This document shows positions 40,329-48,198 of a stretch of 64,000 nt of DNA, in pieces. Source of the DNA: Qipengyuania seohaensis. Its GTDB lineage: Bacteria > Pseudomonadota > Alphaproteobacteria > Sphingomonadales > Sphingomonadaceae. The notes below the pieces were generated by a model. That model was not told the DNA's origin, did no database searches, and saw only the letters and a list, made by a program, of their open reading frames with translations. Made by a program: the position numbers and the translations under genes. The DNA lies in the NCBI RefSeq assembly GCF_002795865.1, contig NZ_CP024920.1, positions 620,001 through 684,000 on the forward strand, given 5' to 3'. Positions within the stretch are counted from its first letter, which is position 1. The number at the start of each line of letters is the position of its first letter.

Positions 40329-41341
40329 CTTTCCGCCTGCGCGCTGCCCATATCAGCGACCTTGAACACCTTTACGAGATGGCCAAGCTGACGGGCGGCG
40401 GCTTTACCAACCTGCCGGCAGACAGGGCGGCGCTGACCCGCAAGCTGGAGCGCGCCGAGGCTGCGTTCTCGCGCACCGACGACGAGCTTGGCGACGACCA
40501 GTTCACCCTCGTGCTGGAAAACACCGAGACCGGGCAGGTGCGCGGCACTTGCCAGCTCTTCACCCAAGTCGGCCAGCAATGGCCGTTCTACAGCTATCGC
40601 ATGACCACGCTGACGCAGCACAGCCAGGAACTGGACCGCACCGTGCGCGCGGAAATGCTCAGCCTCACGACCGATCTCGAAGGGTCGAGCGAAGTCGGTG
40701 GCCTGTTCCTGCACCCGGGCGAACGGGCTGGCGGTCTCGGCCTCCTGCTGGCGCGCAGCCGCTATCTCTTCGTGGCGATGCACCGCGCGCGTTTTGCCGA
40801 CCGTGTCCTCGCCGAATTGCGCGGCGTGATCGACGATCGCGGCGGATCGCCCTTCTGGGACGGAGTTGCAGGGCGTTTTTTCGGCATGACCTTCCAGGAA
40901 GCGGACTATTTCAACGCCATCAACGGCAACCAGTTCATTGCTGATCTCATGCCCAAGCACCCGGTTTATATCGCAATGCTGGATGAGGAGGCGAAGAAGG
41001 TCATCGGCGTGCCGCACCCCAGCGGCCGTGCAGCCATGCGGATGCTCGAGAACGAAGGCTTCGCGGCGGAAGGCTATGTCGACATATTCGACGGCGGCCC
41101 CACAATGACGGCACGCACCGACAATGTGAAAAGCATCGCGAACGCCAAGGCCGCCACCGTTTCCGCGACCAATCTTGAGGAAGGCGAACGTGCCCTCCTT
41201 GCCACCGGCAAGTTCGACGATTTCCGCAGCTGCTATGGCCTGCGCGCATTCGGAGATGACGGCAGCGTTGCGATCGACAAGACTGCCGCCGAGACGCTCG
41301 GCGTCGGCAAGGGTGACGAAGTATGGAGCGTCGCCCGATGA
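40325..41341 (+). CDS. astA: Arginine N-succinyltransferase
   Basis: The 338-residue protein starts at GTG 40325 overlapping the M20 stop. It begins FRLRAAHISDLEHLYEMAK and has EVGGLFLHPGERAGGLGLLL and then GMTFQEADYFNAINGNQFIA, hallmarks of the AstA/AruG family, a GNAT-related fold. It moves succinyl from succinyl-CoA to arginine, the first step of the AST pathway. The stop overlaps astB as ATGA. Confidence 0.96.
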   Translation: MTFRLRAAHISDLEHLYEMAKLTGGGFTNLPADRAALTRKLERAEAAFSRTDDELGDDQFTLVLENTETGQVRGTCQLFTQVGQQWPFYSYRMTTLTQHSQELDRTVRAEMLSLTTDLEGSSEVGGLFLHPGERAGGLGLLLARSRYLFVAMHRARFADRVLAELRGVIDDRGGSPFWDGVAGRFFGMTFQEADYFNAINGNQFIADLMPKHPVYIAMLDEEAKKVIGVPHPSGRAAMRMLENEGFAAEGYVDIFDGGPTMTARTDNVKSIANAKAATVSATNLEEGERALLATGKFDDFRSCYGLRAFGDDGSVAIDKTAAETLGVGKGDEVWSVAR

Positions 41342-42588
41342 GCCTCGTCGAGATCAATTTCGACGGCATCGTCGGGCCAAGCCACAATTACGCCGGCCTT
41401 AGCCTCGGGAATATCGCCAGTTCCAGCCATGGCGGGGATACCAGCTATCCGCGCGCGGCGGCCCTTCAGGGCCTTGGCAAGATGCGCTCCAATATGGAGC
41501 TCGGCCTTGCGCAGGGTTTCCTCTTGCCCTTGCCGCGACCCAACCTCGGGTTGATCCGCGATTTGGCATTAGGAGCAGAAGCCCCGCGCCAGCTGATCGC
41601 AGCAGCCTGGTCGGCCAGTTCGATGTGGACCGCCAACGCCGCCACCGTCAGCCCCGCTCCCGATACCTCAGACGGGCGGTGTCACCTGACGCCTGCCAAT
41701 CTCGTGACGATGGCCCACCGCGCGCAGGAATGGCGCGACACCAAGGCGCAGCTCGACATCGCGTTCGGCGACACCAAGCATTTCGCTGTCCATGACGCCA
41801 TCCTTTCAACCTTCGGCGATGAAGGTGCAGCCAACCATATGCGCTTTTGCGAAGGACACGGCGCCGAGGGCGTGGAAGTGTTCGTCTACGGCACGCAGGG
41901 CGGAAAATTTCCCGCGCGCCAGCACGAACAGGCCAGCCGCGCGGTCGCTCGCCTGCACGGGCTGGACCCGGCAAGATGCGTGTTTATCGAACAGAACCCG
42001 GAAGCGATTGCAGCAGGCGCGTTCCACAATGATGTGGTCTCCGTTGCCAATGAGCGCGTATTGTTCACTCACGAACGCGCGTTTGCCGACAAGCAGGGCG
42101 CGTACGACGCGATTGCAGCGGCTTTCCCCGCCCTGCAGGTGGTCGAGGTGCCTGAAAGCGCCGTCAGTCTCGAAGAAGCGATCCGGACCTACCTGTTCAA
42201 TGCGCAGCTGCTGACCCTGCCCACCGGCGAGATGGCTCTCGTCGTGCCGACGGAGTGCCAGGAAAGCGCTGCAGTCTGGTCGTGGTGCGAACATATGCTC
42301 GCGACGAATGGCCCCATCCGCAAGGTCATCCCGGTGGTTGTGAAGCAATCGATGGCCAATGGCGGCGGCCCCGCCTGCCTGCGCCTGCGGGTTGTAGCCG
42401 ATCCGGCAACAGTCGATCCACGCTTCATGCTGGATGAGGCCAAGCTGGAGCGCGTAGAGGCGGTCGTGGCGGAAAACTGGCCGGAACAGATCGATCCGGT
42501 CGATATCGGCAGCGATGCCCTGGCAAAGACAGTGATCGAAGCGCGCGAGGCGCTGCTATCTGTCCTGTCCTTGGACACTCTCGCTTAA
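41338..42588 (+). CDS. astB: N-succinylarginine dihydrolase
   Basis: From ATG 41338 the protein has 416 residues. It begins VEINFDGIVGPSHNYAGLS, the family signature. The catalytic Cys347 is in ANGGGPACLRLRV and a His is in GAFHNDVVSVAN. It cleaves succinylarginine to succinylornithine, ammonia and CO2. No astC, astD or astE follows; the downstream gene is unrelated, so the remaining steps must be encoded elsewhere. Confidence 0.97.
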   Translation: MSLVEINFDGIVGPSHNYAGLSLGNIASSSHGGDTSYPRAAALQGLGKMRSNMELGLAQGFLLPLPRPNLGLIRDLALGAEAPRQLIAAAWSASSMWTANAATVSPAPDTSDGRCHLTPANLVTMAHRAQEWRDTKAQLDIAFGDTKHFAVHDAILSTFGDEGAANHMRFCEGHGAEGVEVFVYGTQGGKFPARQHEQASRAVARLHGLDPARCVFIEQNPEAIAAGAFHNDVVSVANERVLFTHERAFADKQGAYDAIAAAFPALQVVEVPESAVSLEEAIRTYLFNAQLLTLPTGEMALVVPTECQESAAVWSWCEHMLATNGPIRKVIPVVVKQSMANGGGPACLRLRVVADPATVDPRFMLDEAKLERVEAVVAENWPEQIDPVDIGSDALAKTVIEAREALLSVLSLDTLA

Positions 42589-42737
42589 AGCATCCGAACA
42601 CGGTTAACGCGCTGGACTCGGCTTCCGCGCCGCGCCTACACTCCTTGTTGCATTAACCACCGGAAGCCGCAGGCTGGCGTCGAAACCCGCCCGAACAAGC
42701 AACCGGAAGTTAACAAATCGAGGAAGCGCACACACCC

Positions 42738-42992
42738 ATGTGGACCAAGATCAAGCGGCTTTTCGTGATCAAGACACGCTTCGAAGCGTTCCTGATCATC
42801 TACGCCCTTGCGCTTGGCGCCATGACGCGCGGCGCGCATTACACGGTCGAATACCCCGGCGTCGGCGGTTGGCTGCTCATGGCAGCCACCGCGGGCGCTG
42901 TGTTCCTGGGCGGTGCGAAAATCCTCGATGCGATCCGCTACGAGACCGAAGCGCGCAAGGCCGAAGAGGCTGAGGGTCCAGCCTCGGAATAG
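42738..42992 (+). CDS. Small membrane protein with two hydrophobic segments, unknown
   Basis: The 84-residue protein starts MWTKIKRLFVIKTRFEAFLI. It has a basic N-terminus, two hydrophobic segments (FEAFLIIYALALGAMTRGA and GGWLLMAATAGAVFLGGAK) and a charged tail (YETEARKAEEAEGPASE). GAGGAAG lies about 11 bases before the ATG. I do not recognise a family. It lies between astB and the minus-strand tmRNA gene. Confidence 0.75.
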   Translation: MWTKIKRLFVIKTRFEAFLIIYALALGAMTRGAHYTVEYPGVGGWLLMAATAGAVFLGGAKILDAIRYETEARKAEEAEGPASE

Positions 42993-43010
42993 TTTCGAAC
43001 TCTACAATGA

Positions 43011-43361
43011 AGGTGGGGGTTTCTGTTGCTAGCTACCCCCGGAGCCCCGGATTCCGCTTCTGTTGCCCGGTGGGTCCAACCGCGCTTTAGCTTTGTAAGA
43101 TCAGGCCGTTAGGCCGTCAGGTTACGCAGCGATTGCGAGTGCTTCGTTATCGTTGGCACTTGTGTGTTGTGAACAGTTTTACGGGGTTTTCAGCCCGGGC
43201 AAAAACACTGTCTTTCAGCACACGTCGATCCTAGTTCGGCCCCGTCAAAAACCGCGCATTTACCGCGGGTTATGGTGGAGCCGCCGGGTACTGCCCCCGG
43301 GTCCGTTGTACCTATTGCACAGCGCAGTTTATCGCCATAGCCGGCCGAAACCGACAGGACC
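43011..43361 (-). ncRNA. ssrA: Two-piece (circularly permuted) alphaproteobacterial tmRNA
   Basis: Reading the minus strand, the acceptor piece comes first (about 43361 to 43273). It has a T-arm CCGGG-GGCAGTA-CCCGG and ends CGGCTCC-ACCA (43283-43273). A 29-base spacer (43272-43244) follows, then the coding piece beginning GGGGCCGAACTAGGATCGAC (from 43243). GGGGCCG pairs with CGGCTCC over 7 bp with one wobble, rebuilding the tRNA-like acceptor stem across the two pieces. The tag frame at 43157-43122 encodes ANDNEALAIAA then TAA, a typical alphaproteobacterial degradation tag. The 3' end is not sharp; a GGGGG/CCCCC hairpin at 43015-43040 is the likely end. tmRNA rescues stalled ribosomes with SmpB. 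Confidence 0.95.
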
Positions 43362-43389
43362 CATATAGCGATCAAAGCCTTAATGTGAA
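43362..43389 (-). promoter_or_regulatory. Probable promoter of ssrA
   Basis: On the minus strand TTCACA (43389-43384) and TATATG (43367-43362) are 16 bases apart and lie directly before the start of the acceptor piece. Confidence 0.55.
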
Positions 43390-43441
43390 GTGAGCGGGCG
43401 CATGCGGTGCACAAAGCGCCAGCTTCATGCACCGGAATCGC

Positions 43442-43906
43442 TTATCCCATCGGCCCGTTTTTGGGAGCACCGGGAGCGCCGCCTTTCAGCGCATCACGGA
43501 TTTCCTTGAGCAGGTCGATCTCGCTCGGGCCTGCGGGTGCCTCTTCTTCCTTCTCCTCGAATTCGGCCATCACCTTCTTGGCGTAGCGAACAAGCAGGAA
43601 GATGATGAAAGCAAGGATGAGGAAATTGATGATTGCCGTGATGAAACTGCCGTAACCGATCATCGCCGCGCCCGCTTCCTGCAGGGCGGCGTAATCGTCC
43701 ATCGCACCCTCATAGCCTTCAGGCGTGCTGAGCAGAATGAAATAGCGGCTGAAATCGGCACCGCCGAAAATTGCGCCAACTATCGGCATGATGATCTCGT
43801 CGGTCAGCGATTTTACGATCGTGGCGAATGCCCCGCCGATAATCACTGCGACGGCGAGTTCCATGACATTGCCCTTGGCAATGAATTCCTTGAAATCCTT
43901 GAGCAT
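43442..43906 (-). CDS. mscL: Large-conductance mechanosensitive channel
   Basis: The 154-residue protein starts MLKDFKEFIAKGNVMELAVA, with the pore-lining helix VIIGGAFATIVKSLTDEIIM. The second span is INFLILAFIIFLLVRYAKKV, and the C-terminal helix is SEIDLLKEIRDAL. It opens on membrane tension to release solutes. The periplasmic loop (RYFILLSTPEGYEGAMDDY) is longer than in E. coli. A further single gene on the minus strand just upstream of ssrA. Confidence 0.97.
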   Translation of the reverse strand: MLKDFKEFIAKGNVMELAVAVIIGGAFATIVKSLTDEIIMPIVGAIFGGADFSRYFILLSTPEGYEGAMDDYAALQEAGAAMIGYGSFITAIINFLILAFIIFLLVRYAKKVMAEFEEKEEEAPAGPSEIDLLKEIRDALKGGAPGAPKNGPMG

Positions 43907-44042
43907 AATTAGTGTCCCTCCGCTGCGACCCGGATGAACAATTCCTGCCAAAATTGATCCAGGTCTACAAGCGCTGGAATCCTTGAACGGGGCTGCAACC
44001 GTGCTATCTAGGTAAAACAGTATTCGAAAAAGGGGTTTCTCG

Positions 44043-44645
44043 ATGACACGTTTCGCCAGCTTCCGCGTCGCTATTGTTGCGGCGGCCGCAATGGCTCTCT
44101 CGGCCTGCGGCATCAACTCGGTTCCGGCAGCAGAAGAAAACGCCAAGGCGAAGTGGGCCGATGTGGAGGCGCAGTTCCAGCGCCGTGCCAATTTGATCCC
44201 TAATCTCGTCGAAGTGGCGCAAGGCGCTGCCGAGAACGAGCGCACGATCCTCACTGAGGTTACCGATGCGCGTGCCCGCGCCACCAGCGTGAATATCGAC
44301 GCTGCCGATCTTGGCGATGCCGTAAAGATGGCCGAATTCCAGGCCGCGCAGAACCAGCTTGGACAGGGCCTTGGCCGCCTGCTCGCAAGCTTCGAAGCCT
44401 ATCCGCAGATTCAGTCGAACCAGAACTTCCTCGCGCTGCAGAGCCAGCTGGAAGGCACGGAAAACCGCATCGCAGTCGCCATTCGCGATTACAACGAAGC
44501 CGTGCGCGAATATAACACGACGATCCGCACCTTCCCCGACACCATCGGCGCGAACATCATCCACGGCGCAGAACCGCTGGTTCCTTACGAGGCTGCGACG
44601 GAAGGCGCCGAAGTTGCTCCGACCATCGACATGACCTCGAACTGA
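44043..44645 (+). CDS. LemA family lipoprotein
   Basis: The 200-residue protein has a lipoprotein signal (FRVAIVAAAAMALSACGIN, lipobox LSAC). The LemA domain follows: WADVEAQFQRRANLIPNLVE, then FQAAQNQLGQGLGRLLASFE and YPQIQSNQNFLALQSQL, with the final REYNTTIRTFPD. LemA proteins are helical bundles of unclear function usually encoded with TPM-domain proteins, as here (8 bases to the next gene). Confidence 0.94.
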   Translation: MTRFASFRVAIVAAAAMALSACGINSVPAAEENAKAKWADVEAQFQRRANLIPNLVEVAQGAAENERTILTEVTDARARATSVNIDAADLGDAVKMAEFQAAQNQLGQGLGRLLASFEAYPQIQSNQNFLALQSQLEGTENRIAVAIRDYNEAVREYNTTIRTFPDTIGANIIHGAEPLVPYEAATEGAEVAPTIDMTSN

Positions 44646-44653
44646 GCGCGTTG

Positions 44654-45478
44654 ATGCGGCACCTGCATGCCTTGCTCGCCTTGGCGGGGGCGCTGCTTGC
44701 GTCCCCTGCCCTGGCGCAGGATTTTCCCGAGTTGACTGGTCGGGTGGTAGACCAGGCGGACTTGCTTAGTCCGGCTGAAGAGGCAGAGCTGACGCAGAAG
44801 CTGGCCGCGCTGGAGGACCAGTCGCAGCGCCAGCTCGTCGTGGCGACCATCCCCGACCTGCAAGGGTACGACATTGCCGACTACGGCTACCAGTTGGGCC
44901 GCGAGTGGGCGCTTGGTGACACCGACCGAGACGACGGCGCATTGCTGCTGGTCGCTCCGAACGAACGCAAGGTGCGCATCGAGGTCGGCTATGGCCTTGA
45001 AGGCATCCTCACGGACGCCCTCTCCTCGGTGATCATCCAGAACGCCATTCTTCCCGAGTTCCGGAACGACAATTATCCCGCCGGTATCAATGCCGGCGCC
45101 GATGCGATCATCAGCCAGCTGGTCCTGCCCGAGGACGAAGCACGCCGGATCGCTGCAGAGGCGAGCCAGACTCGCGAAGCCGATAGCGGCTTCCCCTATG
45201 GCGGGTTGATCTGGTTCGGTTTCATCTTCTTCTTTTTCATCCTGCCCATGCTGACCGGTCGAGGCCGCAGGCGGCGCTACAAGCGCGGTCCGTGGGGCAA
45301 CACCGCACGCGACATCATTCTTTGGGAAGTCGGCTCGGCCATCGCGCGCGGCGCGCTGTCGGGCGGCGATGACTGGGGTGGCGGCTCTGGCGGCGGGTTT
45401 GGCGGAGGCTTCGGCGGCGGCGGATTTTCCGGCGGCGGTGGCAGCTTCGGCGGCGGCGGCGCATCGGGGGGTTGGTAA
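44654..45478 (+). CDS. TPM domain protein with Gly-rich tail (YgcG-like)
   Basis: From ATG 44654 the 274-residue protein has a signal peptide (LHALLALAGALLASPALAQ), a TPM domain (GRVVDQADLLSPAEEAELTQ; QSQRQLVVATIPDLQGYDIA; IEVGYGLEGILTDALS), a membrane span (LIWFGFIFFFFILPML), a basic patch, and a Gly/Ser/Phe-rich tail of about 40 residues (GGGFGGGFGGGGFSGGGG). This layout is the usual partner of LemA. The stop overlaps the next gene by TAATG. Confidence 0.93.
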   Translation: MRHLHALLALAGALLASPALAQDFPELTGRVVDQADLLSPAEEAELTQKLAALEDQSQRQLVVATIPDLQGYDIADYGYQLGREWALGDTDRDDGALLLVAPNERKVRIEVGYGLEGILTDALSSVIIQNAILPEFRNDNYPAGINAGADAIISQLVLPEDEARRIAAEASQTREADSGFPYGGLIWFGFIFFFFILPMLTGRGRRRRYKRGPWGNTARDIILWEVGSAIARGALSGGDDWGGGSGGGFGGGFGGGGFSGGGGSFGGGGASGGW

Positions 45479-46155
45479 TGGCAAGCTATCTGAACGCAGA
45501 GCAGCACAAGATCGTATCGGATGCGGTCGCTTCGGCAGAAGAGACGACTGCGGGTGAGATCGTTACCGTCCTCGCCGACCGCAGCGACGGGTACACCGAC
45601 GTCTCGCTGGTCTGGGCGATTGCGCTTGCCTTTACGGCCATGAGCCTGTTCGCACTCTTTCCAGTGCCCTTCCAGGACTTGTGGGATTCGCTCTTCGGCG
45701 GGTGGCGTCACGAATGGACCACGGGCGAGATTGCCAGCCTGACCATCGCGTTGGGCCTCATCACCTTCGTCGCCGCATGGGCCATCCAGCTGTGGGATGC
45801 ACTCCGCTTTGCGTTGATCCCCGGACCGGTGAAATTTGCGCGGGTCCACGCGCAAGCGGTCAAGCACTTCAAGGTCGGCGCGGAGCGTCGCACCCATGGT
45901 CGTACCGGTGTCCTGCTGTATCTCTCGATGCGTGAGCACCGCGCAGAGATCGTCGCTGACGAACCGATCGCAGCGAAAGTGGATGCGGAAGTCTGGGGCA
46001 ATGCGATGGCTGACATGCTTGCGGAAATCAAAGAGGGCCGGATTGCCGAAGGCCTCGCGGCAGGCGTGCGCGATGTCGGCGCAGTCCTCTCGCAGCACTT
46101 CCCCCGCGCAGACGACGACGTGAACGAGTTGCCCGACCGCCTCATCGAAGTCTAG
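45478..46155 (+). CDS. TPM domain membrane protein (second copy)
   Basis: The 225-residue protein begins MASYLNAEQHKIVSDAVASA and has TAGEIVTVLADRSDGYTDVS. Two hydrophobic segments (LVWAIALAFTAMSLFALF and LTIALGLITFVAAWAIQLW) split the TPM domain, whose second half is TGVLLYLSMREHRAEIVADE and ending DVGAVLSQHFPRADDDVNEL. It lacks a signal peptide, so the domain may face the cytoplasm, unlike the upstream partner. It shares a 1-base overlap with the upstream gene. Confidence 0.88.
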   Translation: MASYLNAEQHKIVSDAVASAEETTAGEIVTVLADRSDGYTDVSLVWAIALAFTAMSLFALFPVPFQDLWDSLFGGWRHEWTTGEIASLTIALGLITFVAAWAIQLWDALRFALIPGPVKFARVHAQAVKHFKVGAERRTHGRTGVLLYLSMREHRAEIVADEPIAAKVDAEVWGNAMADMLAEIKEGRIAEGLAAGVRDVGAVLSQHFPRADDDVNELPDRLIEV

Positions 46156-46164
46156 GGAGGCCGC

Positions 46165-46737
46165 ATGGCCGAACCTATCGAAGTGCCGGGCCGCGATGCG
46201 GATGCCGACAAGCCTGAAGAAACGATGTGGCAGGGACATTTCGTCACCGCCAAGCGCCGTGGCCGCTGGGAATACGCCAGCCGCTCGCGCGGGATCAGGG
46301 CCGCTGCCATCATCGCCATCGACGAGGAGGATCATGTGATCCTCGTTTCCCAATACCGCGTGCCGCTGGGGCGGATTTGCCTGGAAATTCCCGCCGGTCT
46401 CATCGGCGATGATGAAGGCAAATCCGGCGAGAGCGCCGAAGACGCCGCGGCGCGCGAGCTGGAGGAAGAAACCGGCTACCGCGCCGCTCGCATGGAAAAC
46501 CTCGGCGAATTCTATTCCTCCCCCGGAATGGTGAGTGAAAGCTTCACGCTCATGCGCGCCTATGGCCTGGAGAAGGTCGGCGACGGCGGCGGTACGGATA
46601 GCGAGGACATCGTCGTCCACCGCGTCCCGCGAACCGAACTCGCGGAATTCGTTGCCCGCTGGCGCGCGATGGGTCACGGTGTGGATGTAAGGATCGCGAT
46701 GCTGATGGCATCGCACGCAATGTTATCGGGAGAGTAG
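46165..46737 (+). CDS. Nudix hydrolase, ADP-ribose pyrophosphatase-like
   Basis: The 190-residue protein has the Nudix box core [17 protein letters not shown] (REL-EE-TGY) preceded by [16 protein letters not shown], where the PAG is typical of ADP-ribose and NDP-sugar pyrophosphatases. Compared with the ADPR consensus, a few residues are inserted between the Gly and Glu. It probably cleaves ADP-ribose or similar nucleotide sugars. It lies 9 bases after the TPM gene and 2 before an SDR. Confidence 0.88.
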   Translation: MAEPIEVPGRDADADKPEETMWQGHFVTAKRRGRWEYASRSRGIRAAAIIAIDEEDHVILVSQYRVPLGRICLEIPAGLIGDDEGKSGESAEDAAARELEEETGYRAARMENLGEFYSSPGMVSESFTLMRAYGLEKVGDGGGTDSEDIVVHRVPRTELAEFVARWRAMGHGVDVRIAMLMASHAMLSGE

Positions 46738-46739
46738 GA

Positions 46740-47522
46740 ATGGCGAAACGGTGTGCAGGCAAGCTGGCGCTGGTGACCGGCGCGGCGCAAGGCCTCGGGC
46801 GTGCCCATGCAAGACGGCTGGCCGAAGAAGGCGCGCGGGTGCTGTGCACCGATATCAATGGTGAAGGCGCCGAAGCGACCGCCGCCGAAATCGTCGAAGA
46901 GATGGGTGCAGGCCATGCCTATGGTGTCCAGCACGACGTAACCAACCCCGAAGACTGGGAGCGTGTGGTCGAAACCGCCGATGCGGAACTCGGCGGCCTG
47001 AATGTGCTGGTGAACAACGCGGGTATCGGCGTCGCCGGTAATATCGAGACCTGCGATTTCGACGACTGGAAGCGGTGTTTTTCGGTCAATGTCGATTCGA
47101 TCTTCCACGGCTGCCAGAAGGCCCTGCCGCTGATGCGCGAGCACGCGCCCGGTTCGATCATCAACATTTCCTCGATCGCCGGCCTCATCGCCAGCGACAC
47201 GATGCCTGCGTACAATGCGTCGAAAGCTGCAGTCTGGATGCTGTCGAAGTCGATTGCGCTGCATTGCGCCAAGAAGCAGATGCAGATCCGCTGCAATTCC
47301 ATCCACCCGACATTCGTCGATACGCCGATCCTCGACGGGACGGCACGACATTCGGGACTGGATAAGGATGTGCTGCTGGAAAAACTCGCCCGGCAGATCC
47401 CGCTCAGGTTCGTTGGCGAGCCGAACGATATCGCCAATGCGGTGGTTTATCTCGCCAGTGACGAGAGCCGTTTCATGACCGGTGCGGAGCTCAAGCTCGA
47501 CGGCGGTATCTCGGCCATGTGA
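46740..47522 (+). CDS. SDR family oxidoreductase
   Basis: The 260-residue classical SDR has TGAAQGLGRAHARRLAEEG (NAD(P) loop), an Asp at the end of strand 2 (VLCTDIN, favouring NAD), NNAGIG, catalytic Ser in INISSIAGLIAS and YNASK for YxxxK. It ends with FMTGAELKLDGGISAM, the usual C-terminal motif. The substrate is unknown. It forms a run with LemA, TPM and Nudix genes and ends at a shared terminator. Confidence 0.9.
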   Translation: MAKRCAGKLALVTGAAQGLGRAHARRLAEEGARVLCTDINGEGAEATAAEIVEEMGAGHAYGVQHDVTNPEDWERVVETADAELGGLNVLVNNAGIGVAGNIETCDFDDWKRCFSVNVDSIFHGCQKALPLMREHAPGSIINISSIAGLIASDTMPAYNASKAAVWMLSKSIALHCAKKQMQIRCNSIHPTFVDTPILDGTARHSGLDKDVLLEKLARQIPLRFVGEPNDIANAVVYLASDESRFMTGAELKLDGGISAM

Positions 47523-47528
47523 CGGATT

Positions 47529-47558
47529 AGAGGACGCGGTATTGCCCCCGCGTCCTCT
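47529..47558. terminator. Bidirectional hairpin between convergent SDR and pspC genes
   Basis: AGAGGACGCGG (47529-47539) and CCGCGTCCTCT (47548-47558) form a perfect 11-bp stem with an 8-base loop. Neither side has a long T run, so termination may depend on the stem or Rho. Confidence 0.8.
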
Positions 47559-47559
47559 G

Positions 47560-47778
47560 TCAGTCTGCGATCAATCCGATCGCCAGGTAGATCAGGATGA
47601 AGCTGCCGAAGCCGAGCAGCGTTCCCAGGACGAAACCGACGCGAACCAGCGTGGTGTCGATCCCGAAGTAGCGGCCGATACCGGCGCATACACCCATCAT
47701 CTTTGCATTTGTGCGGTCCAGTTTGAAACTGCGGCTGGGGCGCACTGCATTGTCGTCGCGGAATTTAAGCTCGCTCAT
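47560..47778 (-). CDS. pspC: PspC domain protein
   Basis: The 72-residue protein has a PspC domain: FKLDRTNAKMMGVCAGIGRY, then FGIDTTLVRVGFVLGTLLGF and a membrane span GSFILIYLAIGLIAD. PspC is a small inner-membrane sensor of envelope damage in the phage-shock response. Its ATG overlaps the stop of a 39-residue peptide gene as ATGA, so it is translationally coupled and is the last gene of a sigma-54-type unit. PspA and PspB genes are not nearby. Confidence 0.93.
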   Translation of the reverse strand: MSELKFRDDNAVRPSRSFKLDRTNAKMMGVCAGIGRYFGIDTTLVRVGFVLGTLLGFGSFILIYLAIGLIAD

Positions 47779-47894
47779 GCGATCATTCCGGTCGGGGTGG
47801 CATAGGCAATGGCGGTGGCGAAGAAGCCGGCCGAGATCATTACCGAAACGGCAGCGGCCATGACGCGGCTACCGATGTTTTCATTGTCGAACAT
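47775..47894 (-). CDS. 39-residue single-span peptide (second of a tandem pair) upstream of pspC
   Basis: ATG 47894 to TGA 47775 encodes a 39-residue peptide: MFDNENIGSRVMAAAVSVMI, then about 15 further hydrophobic residues, ending ATPTGMIA. AAGGAA lies about 8 bases upstream of the ATG. It has an acidic N-terminus and one hydrophobic span. Its stop overlaps pspC. It is the same length as the next upstream peptide and shares the ATP-x-G-(M/L)-(I/V)-A ending. The pair looks like a duplication. Function unknown; membrane location inferred. Confidence 0.8.
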   Translation of the reverse strand: MFDNENIGSRVMAAAVSVMISAGFFATAIAYATPTGMIA

Positions 47895-47927
47895 AAGATT
47901 GTTTCCTTCCAATGGGTTGGGTGGCGA

Positions 47928-48047
47928 TCAGGCGACGAGGCCAGCGGGTGTGGCGGGGATGATTGCGAAAGCCATGCTGAGTGCCGAGAGGCCGAGTGCG
48001 AAGACAGCTGCGAAAGCCTTGTTGGTGTCGAATGCGAAAGCGGACAT
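47928..48047 (-). CDS. 39-residue single-span peptide (first of a tandem pair), first gene of the sigma-54 unit
   Basis: ATG 48047 to TGA 47928 encodes 39 residues: MSAFAFDTNKAFAAVFALG, then LSALSMAFAIIPATPAGLVA. GGGAG lies 8 bases before the ATG. One hydrophobic span fills most of the peptide, and the ending ATPAGLVA matches ATPTGMIA in the second peptide. It is about 52 bases downstream of the predicted sigma-54 start site. The context with pspC suggests a membrane-stress role, by inference only. Confidence 0.82.
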   Translation of the reverse strand: MSAFAFDTNKAFAAVFALGLSALSMAFAIIPATPAGLVA

Positions 48048-48107
48048 GAGTGATACTCCCTTTTTGATTTCTGCGTCCCGCCGGACCTTCCGGGGGACAC
48101 CAGAATG

Positions 48108-48126
48108 ATTGCAACAGGCGTGCCAA
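48108..48126 (-). promoter_or_regulatory. Sigma-54 (-24/-12) promoter of the small peptide-pspC unit
   Basis: The minus strand reads TTGGCACGCCTGTTGCAAT, a full match to the published consensus YTGGCACG-N4-TTGCW, with GG and GC exactly 12 bases apart. Predicted transcription start is near 48099. Confidence 0.88.
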
Positions 48127-48198
48127 ACTCGAAGAACGGCAGATTTCTGCGGATGTCCGCTTAATCTGCCAGACAGGTTTCGTTCATCAATCCGAAAG

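Noticed and set aside
43153-43368. 71-residue open frame on the plus strand in the astB-mscL gap
   Set aside because: It overlaps the tmRNA acceptor and coding pieces, which have stem pairing and a tag frame on the opposite strand.
43190-43432. 80-residue minus-strand frame over the tmRNA
   Set aside because: It covers the tmRNA spacer and acceptor piece and has no ribosome binding site or known motif.
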